Source: Chitinophagales bacterium (GTDB lineage Bacteria > Bacteroidota > Bacteroidia > Chitinophagales > Chitinophagaceae). Taken from it: a stretch of DNA of 64,000 nt. The notes under the pieces are model-generated. The model saw only the letters and a program-made list of their open reading frames with translations, was not told the DNA's origin and did no database searches. The stretch is taken from NCBI GenBank assembly GCA_017303415.1, contig JAFLBJ010000001.1, positions 1,922,001 to 1,986,000 on the forward strand, in the 5' to 3' direction. A program made the position numbers and the translations under genes. Each line of letters starts with the position of its first letter. Positions within the stretch are counted from its first letter, which is position 1. Positions 36,214 through 44,740 of the stretch are shown one piece after another.

Positions 36214-36297
36214 TGCCCGAGATCGGAGTCGAACCGATACATCCTTGCGGACGGCAGATTTTGAGTCTGCTGCGTCTACCAATTCCGCCACCCGGGC
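36214..36297 (-). tRNA. tRNA-Leu (anticodon CAA)
   Basis: An 84-base tRNA. The acceptor stem pairs GCCCGGG with CTCGGGC (one wobble/mismatch). The anticodon stem is GCAGA/TCTGC with loop CTCAAAA, giving anticodon CAA. A long variable arm and the T-arm GGTTCGACTCC are visible, as expected of class II tRNA-Leu. The CCA end is not encoded. A terminator follows. Confidence 0.93.
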
Positions 36298-36315
36298 GTT
36301 TTTGAGCCTGCAATA

Positions 36316-36816
36316 TTACGTCATTCCCGTCAATTGCTCCTTCATACGATCGAGATATTTTTTGCGGTAGTAATACTCTTTTACCTCCATCAATTCTGCT
36401 GTGGTTGTAACACCTTCCTGGTATCCTTCAATTATGGATCGGACGGGAGAATATATTTCCTCTTCCAGTGCGGCGATCTGCTTCCGGAGTGCCTCAGGTT
36501 CCCCGGCATCCATCAGGGCCTCGTTCAGGTCCATGACCTCCATTAGGAATTCGGGTGACAAGGCATACTTCTCCTCTTCCTCCAACAGCCCTTTTAGCTT
36601 CAATACATATTTGATCGTTTCATCAGGGTTTTGAAAGATCCGGTAGGCCTGGTTGAGCTGGGCCGACTTTTCGAGGGCGCCGGCCTGGTCCTCCAGGCTC
36701 GCATTGGCATGATAATCAGGGTGATATTTTCGGCTCAGCGCAAAAAAACGCCCGGATAGGGCGACCGGGTCTGGTTTCAGGCTGACGGGAAGTTCAAAGA
36801 GTTCAAAATAATCCAT
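36316..36816 (-). CDS. hscB: Fe-S cluster assembly co-chaperone HscB (J-domain)
   Basis: A 166-residue protein with an N-terminal J-domain (YFELFELPVSLKPDP; HPD at residues 32-34) and a C-terminal helical region for scaffold binding (LNEALMDAGEPEALRKQIAALEEEIYSPV). It should help HscA deliver clusters from the IscU-type scaffold. It is divergent from the ECF sigma factor gene and has the tRNA-Leu gene 18 bases downstream. No other isc or suf genes are in the window. Confidence 0.88.
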   Translation of the reverse strand: MDYFELFELPVSLKPDPVALSGRFFALSRKYHPDYHANASLEDQAGALEKSAQLNQAYRIFQNPDETIKYVLKLKGLLEEEEKYALSPEFLMEVMDLNEALMDAGEPEALRKQIAALEEEIYSPVRSIIEGYQEGVTTTAELMEVKEYYYRKKYLDRMKEQLTGMT

Positions 36817-36906
36817 TGTGGGGGCTTCGTACTGAATATTTTAACAAATAACCATAGTTTCGGTTACAAAAATAGGCCCTTCGTTTACAAATAAAGGAAT
36901 CACAGC

Positions 36907-37512
36907 ATGGAATTAAGGAATTTGGTACCGGACCGCGAGATCCTGCTTAGCCTGCAAACAGGTAGCCGGATGAATGAGACCATTCGTGTCCTATACCGTG
37001 ACCATTTTGAAAACCTGTCCTGGTTTATCCAGAACAACGGCGGAAACAGACAGGATGCAGAAGATATCTTTCAGGAAGTGATCGTCAGTTTCATCGATCT
37101 CGTTCGCAAAGACAGGTTCCGTGGAGAATCGAGTATTAAAACCTTCCTTTTCTCCGTAAATAGAAACCTCTGGCTGAATGAATGGAAAAAAAGGGACAGG
37201 GCCATGATAAGAGAACAAAAATATGAGGCCGCTGGTACAAAAGAAGAAGCAGATATCAGCCATCAGATCGCTGAAAAAGAAGAACGGGACCGGTTGATCG
37301 CACTTGTTGACCAACTGGGAGATACCTGCAAGAAAATACTGCTGCTCTTTTATTACGAAGGCCGCTCGATGAAGGAAATTTGGGAAGAACTGGATTATGA
37401 CAGCGAGCAGGTGGTTCGCAACAAGAAGCACAAATGCATGAAAAAACTGGAAGAACTGATCAACGCCAACCCATCCATAAAAAACACACTTAAAACATTA
37501 TTGAATGGATAA
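36907..37512 (+). CDS. ECF-type RNA polymerase sigma factor
   Basis: A 201-residue ECF sigma factor. Region 2 is around DAEDIFQEVIVSFIDLVRKDRFRGESSIKTFLFSVNRNLWLNEWKK, and region 4 helix-turn-helix around RLIALVDQLGDTCKKILLLFYYEGRSMKEIWEELDYDSEQVVRNKKHKCMKKL. The downstream membrane protein overlaps it by 8 bases and is likely its anti-sigma factor. The upstream region has near-direct GTTACAAA/GTTTACAAA repeats (about 36863 and 36886), which could be part of an autoregulated promoter. Confidence 0.9.
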   Translation: MELRNLVPDREILLSLQTGSRMNETIRVLYRDHFENLSWFIQNNGGNRQDAEDIFQEVIVSFIDLVRKDRFRGESSIKTFLFSVNRNLWLNEWKKRDRAMIREQKYEAAGTKEEADISHQIAEKEERDRLIALVDQLGDTCKKILLLFYYEGRSMKEIWEELDYDSEQVVRNKKHKCMKKLEELINANPSIKNTLKTLLNG

Positions 37513-38269
37513 TTCTACTCAATACGACAGTGATGAACGATTGTTCCGTTATATCGACGGAGAAATGGAAGAGGAGGACAAACGAAGCCTGGAGGCCGAC
37601 CTGCAACAAGATGCAGCCCTCCTGGAAAAATTGACCAGCCTCCGCATGGCCCGGGAAGCCATTCTCCAATATGGCCTGAAGAATCAGGTGGCTTCCATTC
37701 ATCAGGATATTATGAAGGAACGCAATACTCCTGTTGTCCCCATGCGCCAGAACAATTTTCGTCGCTGGGCCATTGGAGTGGCCGCTACTGTGCTCTTTGC
37801 CTGGGCATCTATTCAGGCCTATCAATATTTTTCCCTGACCCCGGAGCGGGTCTATGCCCAGCAGTTTTCTTCGTATGAACTACCCGTTCTTCGTAGCGAA
37901 GAACAGAAAAATTCCAGTGAAATGGAAACGGCCTACCGGGATAAAGACTTCAACCGGGTGGTGCGTTTATGTAAATTGAATTCCGGATTTACGACCCGGG
38001 AGAATTTCCTCTGTGGCATGGCGGAAATGGAGTTGGGTAATTTTTCAGATGCTATCCGTTCCTTCAATCAGATCATTCAGTACAATACCGCCAATGCTAC
38101 CCGCGATTACCTGGATGAGGCCGAATACAACCTGGCTCTTGCCTATTTAAAGAACGGCGAATTTAACCGCTCCCTGGAACTTCTCCGTTCCATCCATAAT
38201 GACCCCAGGCATGTGTACCACCGGAAAGTGAGTAGCCGATTGATCAAACAGGTACAACGACTCTCTTAG
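37505..38269 (+). CDS. Membrane TPR protein, probable anti-sigma factor
   Basis: A 254-residue protein. The cytoplasmic N-terminal part (about residues 1-80; LFRYIDGEMEEEDKRSLEADL) resembles anti-sigma N-domains. One membrane segment is at about 86-105, and a periplasmic part has tetratricopeptide-like helices (AEYNLALAYLKNGEFNRSLELLRSI). It overlaps the sigma factor gene by 8 bases, so the two are almost certainly co-expressed and antagonistic. A strong terminator follows 27 bases after its stop. Confidence 0.8.
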   Translation: MDNSTQYDSDERLFRYIDGEMEEEDKRSLEADLQQDAALLEKLTSLRMAREAILQYGLKNQVASIHQDIMKERNTPVVPMRQNNFRRWAIGVAATVLFAWASIQAYQYFSLTPERVYAQQFSSYELPVLRSEEQKNSSEMETAYRDKDFNRVVRLCKLNSGFTTRENFLCGMAEMELGNFSDAIRSFNQIIQYNTANATRDYLDEAEYNLALAYLKNGEFNRSLELLRSIHNDPRHVYHRKVSSRLIKQVQRLS

Positions 38270-38295
38270 TCTTTCTCTACAGATCCATAGCAGCA

Positions 38296-38330
38296 GGGCT
38301 GTTCAGTTCACTGAAACAGCCCTTTTTTTT
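38296..38330 (+). terminator. Intrinsic terminator after the sigma/anti-sigma operon
   Basis: GGGCTGTT pairs with AACAGCCC around an inner CAG/CTG extension, followed by a run of eight T. It lies 27 bases after the stop at 38269. Confidence 0.88.
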
Positions 38331-38409
38331 ATTTTAAAGTTACAACATGGATATCGGCGGTGACTAATTTGAAAGTACACATTGTATCACACCTTATAAA
38401 AGTATAATC

Positions 38410-38823
38410 ATGAAAACAACACACAGTTGGCTAACCGGACTTTTTCTTTCGATACTCCTCGTATCCTGCACCAGTCGCCTGGATGACAGCAATAATACCA
38501 GCCAGGTAGCTACCTCTGGTAGCTGGCGGGTTACCTTGTTCACCGATAGTGGGAACGATGAAACCACCGATTTTGCAGGCTACACCTTCACCTTTAATGA
38601 CAATGGCACCATCAACGCGGTAAAGAACGGCATTACCCAAAGCGGAACATGGTCGGTGACCTCGGCTAAATTCAATATCGACCTGGGTCCAAAGATCGAT
38701 GCCAACAAACCCCTGGGCGAACTGACAGATGACTGGAAGATCCTGTCTACAACCAATACAGAGATCCGCCTGGGCGATGATAATGCCTCCAGCAATGAAT
38801 TTCTAACCTTCACAAAAAATTAA
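38410..38823 (+). CDS. Small lipocalin-like lipoprotein
   Basis: A 137-residue lipoprotein with lipobox LLVSC (Cys20). Its mature part has a beta pattern with GSWRVTLFTDSG, FAGYTFTFNDNGTI and GTWSVTSAKFNIDL, similar to lipocalin-like families of Bacteroidota. Ligand unknown. It is followed after 7 bases by the DUF4382 gene on the same strand. Confidence 0.65.
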   Translation: MKTTHSWLTGLFLSILLVSCTSRLDDSNNTSQVATSGSWRVTLFTDSGNDETTDFAGYTFTFNDNGTINAVKNGITQSGTWSVTSAKFNIDLGPKIDANKPLGELTDDWKILSTTNTEIRLGDDNASSNEFLTFTKN

Positions 38824-38830
38824 TCAGTAT

Positions 38831-39655
38831 ATGAAAAACACCCCCTTATTTATTCTGTTCCTGGCCCTTGGCGTAATCGGTTTCTATGCCTGTCAAAAAG
38901 AAAATTCAGCAACCGAGGGACTCGATGGCCCGTCTAAATTCACCGTTTACCTGACCGATCACCAGACACCTGTATTTGACAGTGTGTTTATTGACCTCCA
39001 GCAACTGGAAGTGAAATTGGAAGATGATTCCCTGGCCAACGATGGTTGGGTTTCCTTGACCATTGTACCGGGAGTATATAATATCCTGCGCTTTCGAAAT
39101 GGCCTGGATACGCTCTTTGCCACAGGTACTTTACCCAATGGACACATTCGCAAGATCCGCCTGACCCTGGGTACACAGAACAGTGTGATGAAGGATGGTC
39201 AGCGGTTTCCCTTGAAAGTAAAAGACAACGACCGCGAAGTGGTGATCAATATCAGCAGTGAGAATTTTGATATGCCTACTCCGGGTGAGGTCCAATTCTG
39301 GATCGATTTTGATGCAGCCCGTTCCATTCGGGTGGATAACAGTGGCTCCGGCAATAATAATGGCTATGAGTTGAAGGCCCATATCAAAGCCTTTACTAAA
39401 ACAAAATCAGGTCGGATCGAAGGACGGGTATTCCCTGCCGCGGCTGATCCGGTGGTACTTGCGATCAACGGCTCCGATACAGCCACCGCAATTCCGGAAA
39501 GACATGATGGCGAATTCAAGATCATGGGACTGAATCCAGGTACCTATACCGTGATCTTTGACGGAAATAACGGGTATCAGGACACCACGATCACCAATGT
39601 GGTGGTACGCCGCGGAGAGGATACACATTTGCCCACGATCACCTTGCGTCAATAA
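38831..39655 (+). CDS. DUF4382 domain lipoprotein
   Basis: A 274-residue lipoprotein (lipobox GFYAC, Cys21). The DUF4382 domain is at about residues 35-195 (FTVYLTDHQTPVFDSVFIDLQQLEVKLEDDS; YNILRFRNGLDTLFATGTLPNGHIRKIRLTLG), and a C-terminal carboxypeptidase-regulatory-like domain follows (MGLNPGTYTVIFDGNNGYQDTTITNVVVRRGED). Function of DUF4382 is not known. The gene pairs with the small lipoprotein before it. Confidence 0.8.
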   Translation: MKNTPLFILFLALGVIGFYACQKENSATEGLDGPSKFTVYLTDHQTPVFDSVFIDLQQLEVKLEDDSLANDGWVSLTIVPGVYNILRFRNGLDTLFATGTLPNGHIRKIRLTLGTQNSVMKDGQRFPLKVKDNDREVVINISSENFDMPTPGEVQFWIDFDAARSIRVDNSGSGNNNGYELKAHIKAFTKTKSGRIEGRVFPAAADPVVLAINGSDTATAIPERHDGEFKIMGLNPGTYTVIFDGNNGYQDTTITNVVVRRGEDTHLPTITLRQ

Positions 39656-39679
39656 AATATTTCAACTCCTATGTTGACC

Positions 39680-39718
39680 CCCTGAACTTACCCTGGTAAG
39701 TTCAGGGTTTTTTTTTTC
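39680..39718 (+). terminator. Intrinsic terminator after the DUF4382 gene, overlapping the CHAT gene's 3' end
   Basis: CCCTGAACTTACC pairs with GGTAAGTTCAGGG (13-bp stem with minimal loop) and is followed by nine or more T. On the minus strand the same bases encode the last residues and stop of the convergent CHAT gene (39688). Confidence 0.88.
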
Positions 39719-42525
39719 CGTGCCAATGAGATACCAACAAGTATTACCATGATCAACAGGGCAGGCAGGGCATACTGCCATACAGGTCGATGTACCTGCG
39801 TTTCATATTCACCTATATAGATTAGGTGTCCCCAGTATTCAGGTGTTTTCAAAACCGGATCGATGTTCTCATCATTCAGCAGATCAAGTTTAGCTTGTCT
39901 CAGCGCTGCATCTTTGGTCAACCCTTTTTGCAAATGATCATGCAATCGCCGCGTGATAAAGGAAGTGGTCCTGTCCTCTGCCTTCCACAACGAAGCAATA
40001 ATATTGGGGCAGCCGGCATAGGAGAAGGCCCTGGTCAGGCTCATCATTCCTTCTCCATGAACCAATTGGCCCGTACCAGTTTCACAGGCACTGAGAATTA
40101 CAAGGTTGGTGGAGTCAAGCCGCAGATCGTAGATCTCACGGGCAAATAATTTATACTGGCTGTCGGCCGGATAAAAGGAGATATAGGATTGCAAGGGTTC
40201 AGAATCATTCGCCCGGGCATGGGTAGCGAAATGAATGATGGGATAGCGGTTGGCATAAAAAAGCAGGCTATCCTTGGTTGCTTTCTCATTAAAGAGAATA
40301 TTACCAGGTAAGCCGCTTAACTCGCTGGCAGAATAGGGCAGGGGCTCAAAGCCACCCTTTTTCTCCTTGTTACTAAAAGGAGCCAGTCCAAGGGTAAGTC
40401 CCGGAATGGAAGTGATTGGGACACGCTTATCCAGCAAGGCGGTTGTATATTGGTATTGGATGCTGAAATCCTCCAATAAGTAACGGCCTTGGGTATCGGT
40501 CAGTGTTTCAAATGGAATATAGTTCAGTTCATCATCAGGGATGATAATCAGCCGTTGGATGCCATTCAAATCCGCACGAATGGGTTCTATGAGTTGGTCA
40601 TACAGGTTTCCGGAAAGGGTCAACAGGTCGCGGTGTGTACCCTGACCGGTAAGTCTTAACCTTATAAGAAAGGAATCAATTCGGGTAAAGAAAGTCGGAT
40701 CGATGGGGATGATCTTATAGTGAAAACTTCCCCGACGGATAACATAGGCCAGCATGTGTTCTTCTGACAAATGAAAAGAGAGTAACGCGGTTCGGCTGTC
40801 GAGGATATTCTCCTGCATTTTTTTTAAAGAAGGAATCCTTTCTACAATCGAGATATCCCTGTCACCACCCGATTCTCGCATTTTATCCTGTATCCTTCCC
40901 AGCTCGATCTCCTGGTCTCTGATCTGATTATTAAGCGTAGCGAGTTGAAGGGAATCGGTTAAATTGCCGGCCTTGATGGATAACCGGGTCAGGTTTCTCC
41001 GTATCCGGTTCTCTTCCTGTACCAGGGCAGCAGGAATATCACCCCGGGTTTTCAGCTCTGCCTCGCGAATATTCAAACTAAGAATCGACGCCTTATTACG
41101 CTGATCAAAAAGGTAGGCCTCTTCCTGGTAAAAAGCTTCTCCCGTAAGCTGATGAAGGGTTATGCAAAGGTCGATCGGCTTATGGTGAATATTGTATTTG
41201 ATCCGGTTAAGGAATAAACGGGCCTCATCTGAATCATAGTTTCGCTCTACATAATCCGCCAAACGGAAGGCAGAACGATAGGCATCCAATGCAGCCTTGA
41301 GTAATTGTATATCTTTTTTCTGGTCATACCATAATTGAAAAGCGGCCGCCTTGGCCGAAAGGGTATTGAACAAATTGATATAGGAGAAAATTCCGGAATA
41401 GGCGCCTGGGTTGATAAAGATATCCGGGTTATTGAAGTCATTGTCAAATTGAATGATGGCCTTATGGTAAAGCACCACTGCTTTTTCCTGTTCACCTTCT
41501 GCACTTAGTACATCCCCTTTATACCGCAGGGTGAGACCCAGTGTTGAATTCTTCCGGCTTCCTTGTTGTTCCTGGTTTAGCTTTTCGGCAAGTTGTAAAT
41601 AGTATTTACTCGAATCATAGTTTTTCAGATTGAAATAGGCCAATGCAAAATTATTGGCCAACCGGGCGGCAACCGGGCCTTTCAAAGGGATCTGACTAAA
41701 ATACTGAAGCGAACTACGAATGGAGCCCAGGTTGAGATTGATAATACCCATATTATGCAGGATATCATGGCGACTGACATTAAAGGGTAGTATCTGTTTG
41801 TAAAGTTCAATGGCCTCGTCGTATTCCTCCAGTTTGGTAAGGGTAGCCGCCAGGTTATTGTTATAGCTGACAAAGAATTCTTTGTAGTTGACATCCGACC
41901 GGGGGAGGGTGGAAACCGCTTTGGCAAAATAATTTCGGGCCTGCCGAAAATTTCCCGTCTCATAAAAAAGAGCCCCGAGTGAATTGAACAACCGCCCCGA
42001 TTCCTGTATCCCCTGGGGATAGAGATCGGCTATCGCTTCAGCCTCCTTGAACTGAAAAAGCGCGGAATCCATGTTGCCAAGCGAATAGTAAATATTTCCG
42101 CTATACAGCAAGGGTTTAAAAAGGGAGGAGTCCTTAATACCAAGATGGATGGATTTGACCGTAATGGCAGCACGGTAATGCGCTTGCGCCTCGGCTAGTC
42201 GGCCAAAGTAGTGATCGATCTCACCGCTTTTAAAATGACAATAAAAACGCAGGGAATCATAGGGGATACCTGACTGGTCCATGCGCTCCAGTAGTGCCAC
42301 AAACCCTTTTCGGGCCTCTTCGTTTAACCTTTCCTCTTCCTCTACTGACAGCCCAAGCCGTTCAGAGGCATTATCAGCATAGTCATAGAGCCGGTTTACC
42401 TGGCGGTAAGTTTCAAGAAAGGCAGACAGACTGGTTTCTTCCTGCTGTCCCTTTATGAACGGAAGCAAAATTATACCGCTGAAGAAGAGGATAGTGATGA
42501 ACAGGTATCGCCGCAAGCCAACCAT
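39688..42525 (-). CDS. TPR-CHAT protease, membrane-anchored
   Basis: A 945-residue protein: signal-like hydrophobic N-terminus (about residues 5-27), long tetratricopeptide array (about 45-440), then a C-terminal CHAT (caspase-like) domain. The catalytic dyad is His769 in HFATHA and Cys814 in LSACETG. A second hydrophobic segment (about 916-935) precedes a positive RKKK tail. If the N-terminal signal is cleaved, the protease domain faces the periplasm and is anchored at its C-end. The lipoprotein gene upstream on the same strand ends 36 bases before this start, so they likely form one unit. Confidence 0.85.
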   Translation of the reverse strand: MVGLRRYLFITILFFSGIILLPFIKGQQEETSLSAFLETYRQVNRLYDYADNASERLGLSVEEEERLNEEARKGFVALLERMDQSGIPYDSLRFYCHFKSGEIDHYFGRLAEAQAHYRAAITVKSIHLGIKDSSLFKPLLYSGNIYYSLGNMDSALFQFKEAEAIADLYPQGIQESGRLFNSLGALFYETGNFRQARNYFAKAVSTLPRSDVNYKEFFVSYNNNLAATLTKLEEYDEAIELYKQILPFNVSRHDILHNMGIINLNLGSIRSSLQYFSQIPLKGPVAARLANNFALAYFNLKNYDSSKYYLQLAEKLNQEQQGSRKNSTLGLTLRYKGDVLSAEGEQEKAVVLYHKAIIQFDNDFNNPDIFINPGAYSGIFSYINLFNTLSAKAAAFQLWYDQKKDIQLLKAALDAYRSAFRLADYVERNYDSDEARLFLNRIKYNIHHKPIDLCITLHQLTGEAFYQEEAYLFDQRNKASILSLNIREAELKTRGDIPAALVQEENRIRRNLTRLSIKAGNLTDSLQLATLNNQIRDQEIELGRIQDKMRESGGDRDISIVERIPSLKKMQENILDSRTALLSFHLSEEHMLAYVIRRGSFHYKIIPIDPTFFTRIDSFLIRLRLTGQGTHRDLLTLSGNLYDQLIEPIRADLNGIQRLIIIPDDELNYIPFETLTDTQGRYLLEDFSIQYQYTTALLDKRVPITSIPGLTLGLAPFSNKEKKGGFEPLPYSASELSGLPGNILFNEKATKDSLLFYANRYPIIHFATHARANDSEPLQSYISFYPADSQYKLFAREIYDLRLDSTNLVILSACETGTGQLVHGEGMMSLTRAFSYAGCPNIIASLWKAEDRTTSFITRRLHDHLQKGLTKDAALRQAKLDLLNDENIDPVLKTPEYWGHLIYIGEYETQVHRPVWQYALPALLIMVILVGISLARKKKTLNLPG

Positions 42526-42561
42526 ATTGATTGGTCAAATGTAATCAAATACAGAGAGCTA

Positions 42562-43338
42562 TCATTGCCCAACAATGATAATGCAGGGGGGGCGGGGACG
42601 TGCCAGCCTTTGGGTGCCACCTGTACGCAGAATGGTGCCGGCATGGTCGACCAGGAGAATATCCCAGAGGTATTGGGGAATATCCGCCTGGGTATTGTAA
42701 TAATAGAGTTTGATCTTGAGTTTATTCAGTTCTTTTCGGCTGGGGTCATCCATCCGGTAATAATAGGTAAATTCCTTTTGGTCATCATTGCTGCTCAACA
42801 GGCCGCCATTGCGCATGGTGGACAGGAGATTGATAGAGCCATTGCTCAGGGAAACGGCACATCCCTGACTATTACAACCATTGCCATCATCAAATACATT
42901 ATTGGTGCCGGTGCCAAATAAACCGGGTTGATACGGTTGTCCATTGGCATTATATACCGGAATGGCCAGGGTATCATTATTGGCCAGGTTGTAGATCTTA
43001 TCGTAAAAATTTAATCCGGAAACAACGATCATGGTGGAGGTAGAGTCACCGTCGGGAGATACATGGGTGATCTTATACCGGAGTCCACTTTCTGAATTAT
43101 TGACCTTGATAGTACCGTTATCGTCATCGATTTCAACACCATCGGGGAAACCGATGTATTCACCAGGTCTCACCTCGGTAGGCCGGATCTCATACTCACC
43201 CAATGCTGGATTTACATAAAAGATCGAATCACCATAGCTCAGTACATAGGGGTTCTCCTTGGCATCACCTTTCCGACATGACCAGGTAAAGCCTAGCATC
43301 GCTATACTGAGTAAGGAAAATAAGACCCTTGATCCCAT
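42562..43338 (-). CDS. Lipoprotein of unknown function, upstream partner of the CHAT gene
   Basis: A 258-residue lipoprotein from the ATG at 43338 (a GTG at 43380 would add 14 residues before the signal). Lipobox TWSC (Cys21), then a beta-rich region with PGEYIGFPDGVEIDDDNGTIKVNNSESGLRYKITHVSPDGDSTS-like strand pattern. It ends with a hydrophobic tail CIIIVGQ. No catalytic motif is seen. It should reach the outer membrane. Being directly upstream of the CHAT gene, it may be that protease's substrate or regulator; this is inference. Confidence 0.65.
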   Translation of the reverse strand: MGSRVLFSLLSIAMLGFTWSCRKGDAKENPYVLSYGDSIFYVNPALGEYEIRPTEVRPGEYIGFPDGVEIDDDNGTIKVNNSESGLRYKITHVSPDGDSTSTMIVVSGLNFYDKIYNLANNDTLAIPVYNANGQPYQPGLFGTGTNNVFDDGNGCNSQGCAVSLSNGSINLLSTMRNGGLLSSNDDQKEFTYYYRMDDPSRKELNKLKIKLYYYNTQADIPQYLWDILLVDHAGTILRTGGTQRLARPRPPCIIIVGQ

Positions 43339-43408
43339 GCTTTTTCTTTTTGTACTACTCAAACGGGCAAATGTAACCACCCGTATGCCTCTATTAGCAA
43401 ATTTTGTG

Positions 43409-43429
43409 CTAAAATATTACATATTTTAG
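43409..43429. promoter_or_regulatory. Palindrome between divergent CHAT-partner and dehydrogenase genes
   Basis: CTAAAATAT-tac-ATATTTTAG is a perfect 9-bp inverted repeat. The 9-mer CTAAAATAT also occurs in both arms of the dnaE operator candidate (35962-36008). A/T richness makes chance possible. Confidence 0.45.
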
Positions 43430-43452
43430 ATTATTTGATTGATTATCATCAG

Positions 43453-43486
43453 TTTGTTCGTTTGCCGAATTACTGGCAAATTTGCC
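43453..43486 (+). promoter_or_regulatory. Promoter candidate with GGCAAATTTGCC palindrome
   Basis: TTTG (43453), then 20 bases, then CAAATTTG (43477-43484), close to the Bacteroidota TTTG/TAnnTTTG promoter. GGCAAATTTGCC (43475-43486) is a perfect palindrome, and another TTTGCC half-site stands at 43461. It lies 16 bases before the ATG at 43502. Confidence 0.4.
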
Positions 43487-43501
43487 CAAGATTTAAGCCA
43501 T

Positions 43502-44704
43502 ATGATTAAAATAGGACTGATACGGGAAGGAAAGAGACCGGCCGATAACAGGGTGGCCCTGACACCCGCCCAATGTAAATGGGTACACAGAATGAGCGAT
43601 CAGGTGAAAATCATCGTACAACATTCCCCGGACCGGTGTTTCCCAGACCGCGACTACCTCCATGCCGGGGTGGAAGTAAAGGAGGATATAAACGAGTGCG
43701 ATATCTTTTTTGGCATTAAGGAGGTTCCGGTGGATCAACTCATACCCGGTAAAACCTACCTCTTCTTTTCCCATACCAAAAAGAAACAACCACATAACCG
43801 GGGTCTCCTGAAAGCTATATTGGACAAAAAGATCACCCTGGTGGATTACGAGTGCCTGGAGCATGAAGACGGGCAACGGATCATCGGGTTTGGTTTTTTT
43901 GCCGGAGTGGTGGGGGCCCATAATGGGATGATGGCCTATGGACTCCGGAAAGGCCTGTATAACCTTGACCGTGTTTATAAACAAAGAAGTTTTCGGGAAT
44001 TGATCCACACGTATTTTGGATTAAGACTCCCCAACGTTAAGATCGCTGTTACTGGTTCAGGGCGTGTGGCCCACGGCCTCCTGGAAGTGATGAACCTGAT
44101 GGGGATACACGAGGTGGAGCCAGATGAATACCTGGCAAGGCGATTCTCCTATCCTGTATATACGCAATTGAAAGGAGCCGATCTTTATGCCCATAAAGAA
44201 ACAGGGAAATACAGTCGCGAAGATTTTCACCATCACCCGGATCACTATCAATGTAAGTTTCTTCCGTATTCAGAACAAACAGATATCCTGCTCAACGGGG
44301 TATATTGGGAAAAAGGATTGCCCCGGCTTTTTGAAAAAGAAGACATCCGTTCAGACCGGTTTATCATCCAAACTATCTCCGATGTTACCGATGATGAGAA
44401 TGGTTCGGTACCGATCAACCTGGGTGACCAGACCATTGAAAGCCCTGTATATGGAGTGGACCGGCAATCATTGGAAAAAACGGCACCTTATCTCCCCAAT
44501 TCGATTGATGTCTTGGCAGTAGGAAATTTGCCGAATGAATTGCCAAGGGATGCAAGCCGGTATTTTGGGGAACAATTGATCAAGTATATTTTGGAAGACC
44601 TGGTAAAAGGTGGCTCCCCGATCATTGACCGAGCGACAATGGCAAAGAATGGGTCGCTGACGGAGGGGTATAAATATTTGGAGGATTATGTGAATGGCCT
44701 ATAG
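43502..44704 (+). CDS. Alanine/saccharopine dehydrogenase-like enzyme (AlaDh/PNT N-domain)
   Basis: A 400-residue protein from the ATG at 43502. The AlaDh/PNT N-terminal domain starts MIKIGLIREGKRPADNRVALTP and has LDKKITLVDYECLEHEDGQRIIGFGFFAGVVGAHNGMMAYGL, as in saccharopine dehydrogenases (lysine-forming type) and in pyridine-nucleotide transhydrogenases. The NAD site is VKIAVTGSGRVAHGLLEVM. A lysine-degradation or amino acid role is likely. It shares an intergenic region with the divergent lipoprotein gene. A stem-loop follows its stop. Confidence 0.85.
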   Translation: MIKIGLIREGKRPADNRVALTPAQCKWVHRMSDQVKIIVQHSPDRCFPDRDYLHAGVEVKEDINECDIFFGIKEVPVDQLIPGKTYLFFSHTKKKQPHNRGLLKAILDKKITLVDYECLEHEDGQRIIGFGFFAGVVGAHNGMMAYGLRKGLYNLDRVYKQRSFRELIHTYFGLRLPNVKIAVTGSGRVAHGLLEVMNLMGIHEVEPDEYLARRFSYPVYTQLKGADLYAHKETGKYSREDFHHHPDHYQCKFLPYSEQTDILLNGVYWEKGLPRLFEKEDIRSDRFIIQTISDVTDDENGSVPINLGDQTIESPVYGVDRQSLEKTAPYLPNSIDVLAVGNLPNELPRDASRYFGEQLIKYILEDLVKGGSPIIDRATMAKNGSLTEGYKYLEDYVNGL

Positions 44705-44707
44705 GAA

Positions 44708-44735
44708 GTTTCTCGCAGCGTTCGCTACGAGAAAC
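44708..44735. repeat. Stem-loop of a TTTCTCGC repeat family, convergent terminator
   Basis: GTTTCTCG pairs with CGAGAAAC (inner GCG/CGC) between the convergent dehydrogenase and trmN6 genes. The 12-mer TTTCTCGCAGCG also occurs, inverted, in the element at 46614-46634. It may serve as a bidirectional terminator. Confidence 0.6.
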
Positions 44736-44740
44736 GGATT

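Noticed and set aside
36000-36370. Frames through the 7-mer array and tRNA giving low-complexity products
   Set aside because: They are translations of tandem 7-mers and of the tRNA; no gene-like composition.
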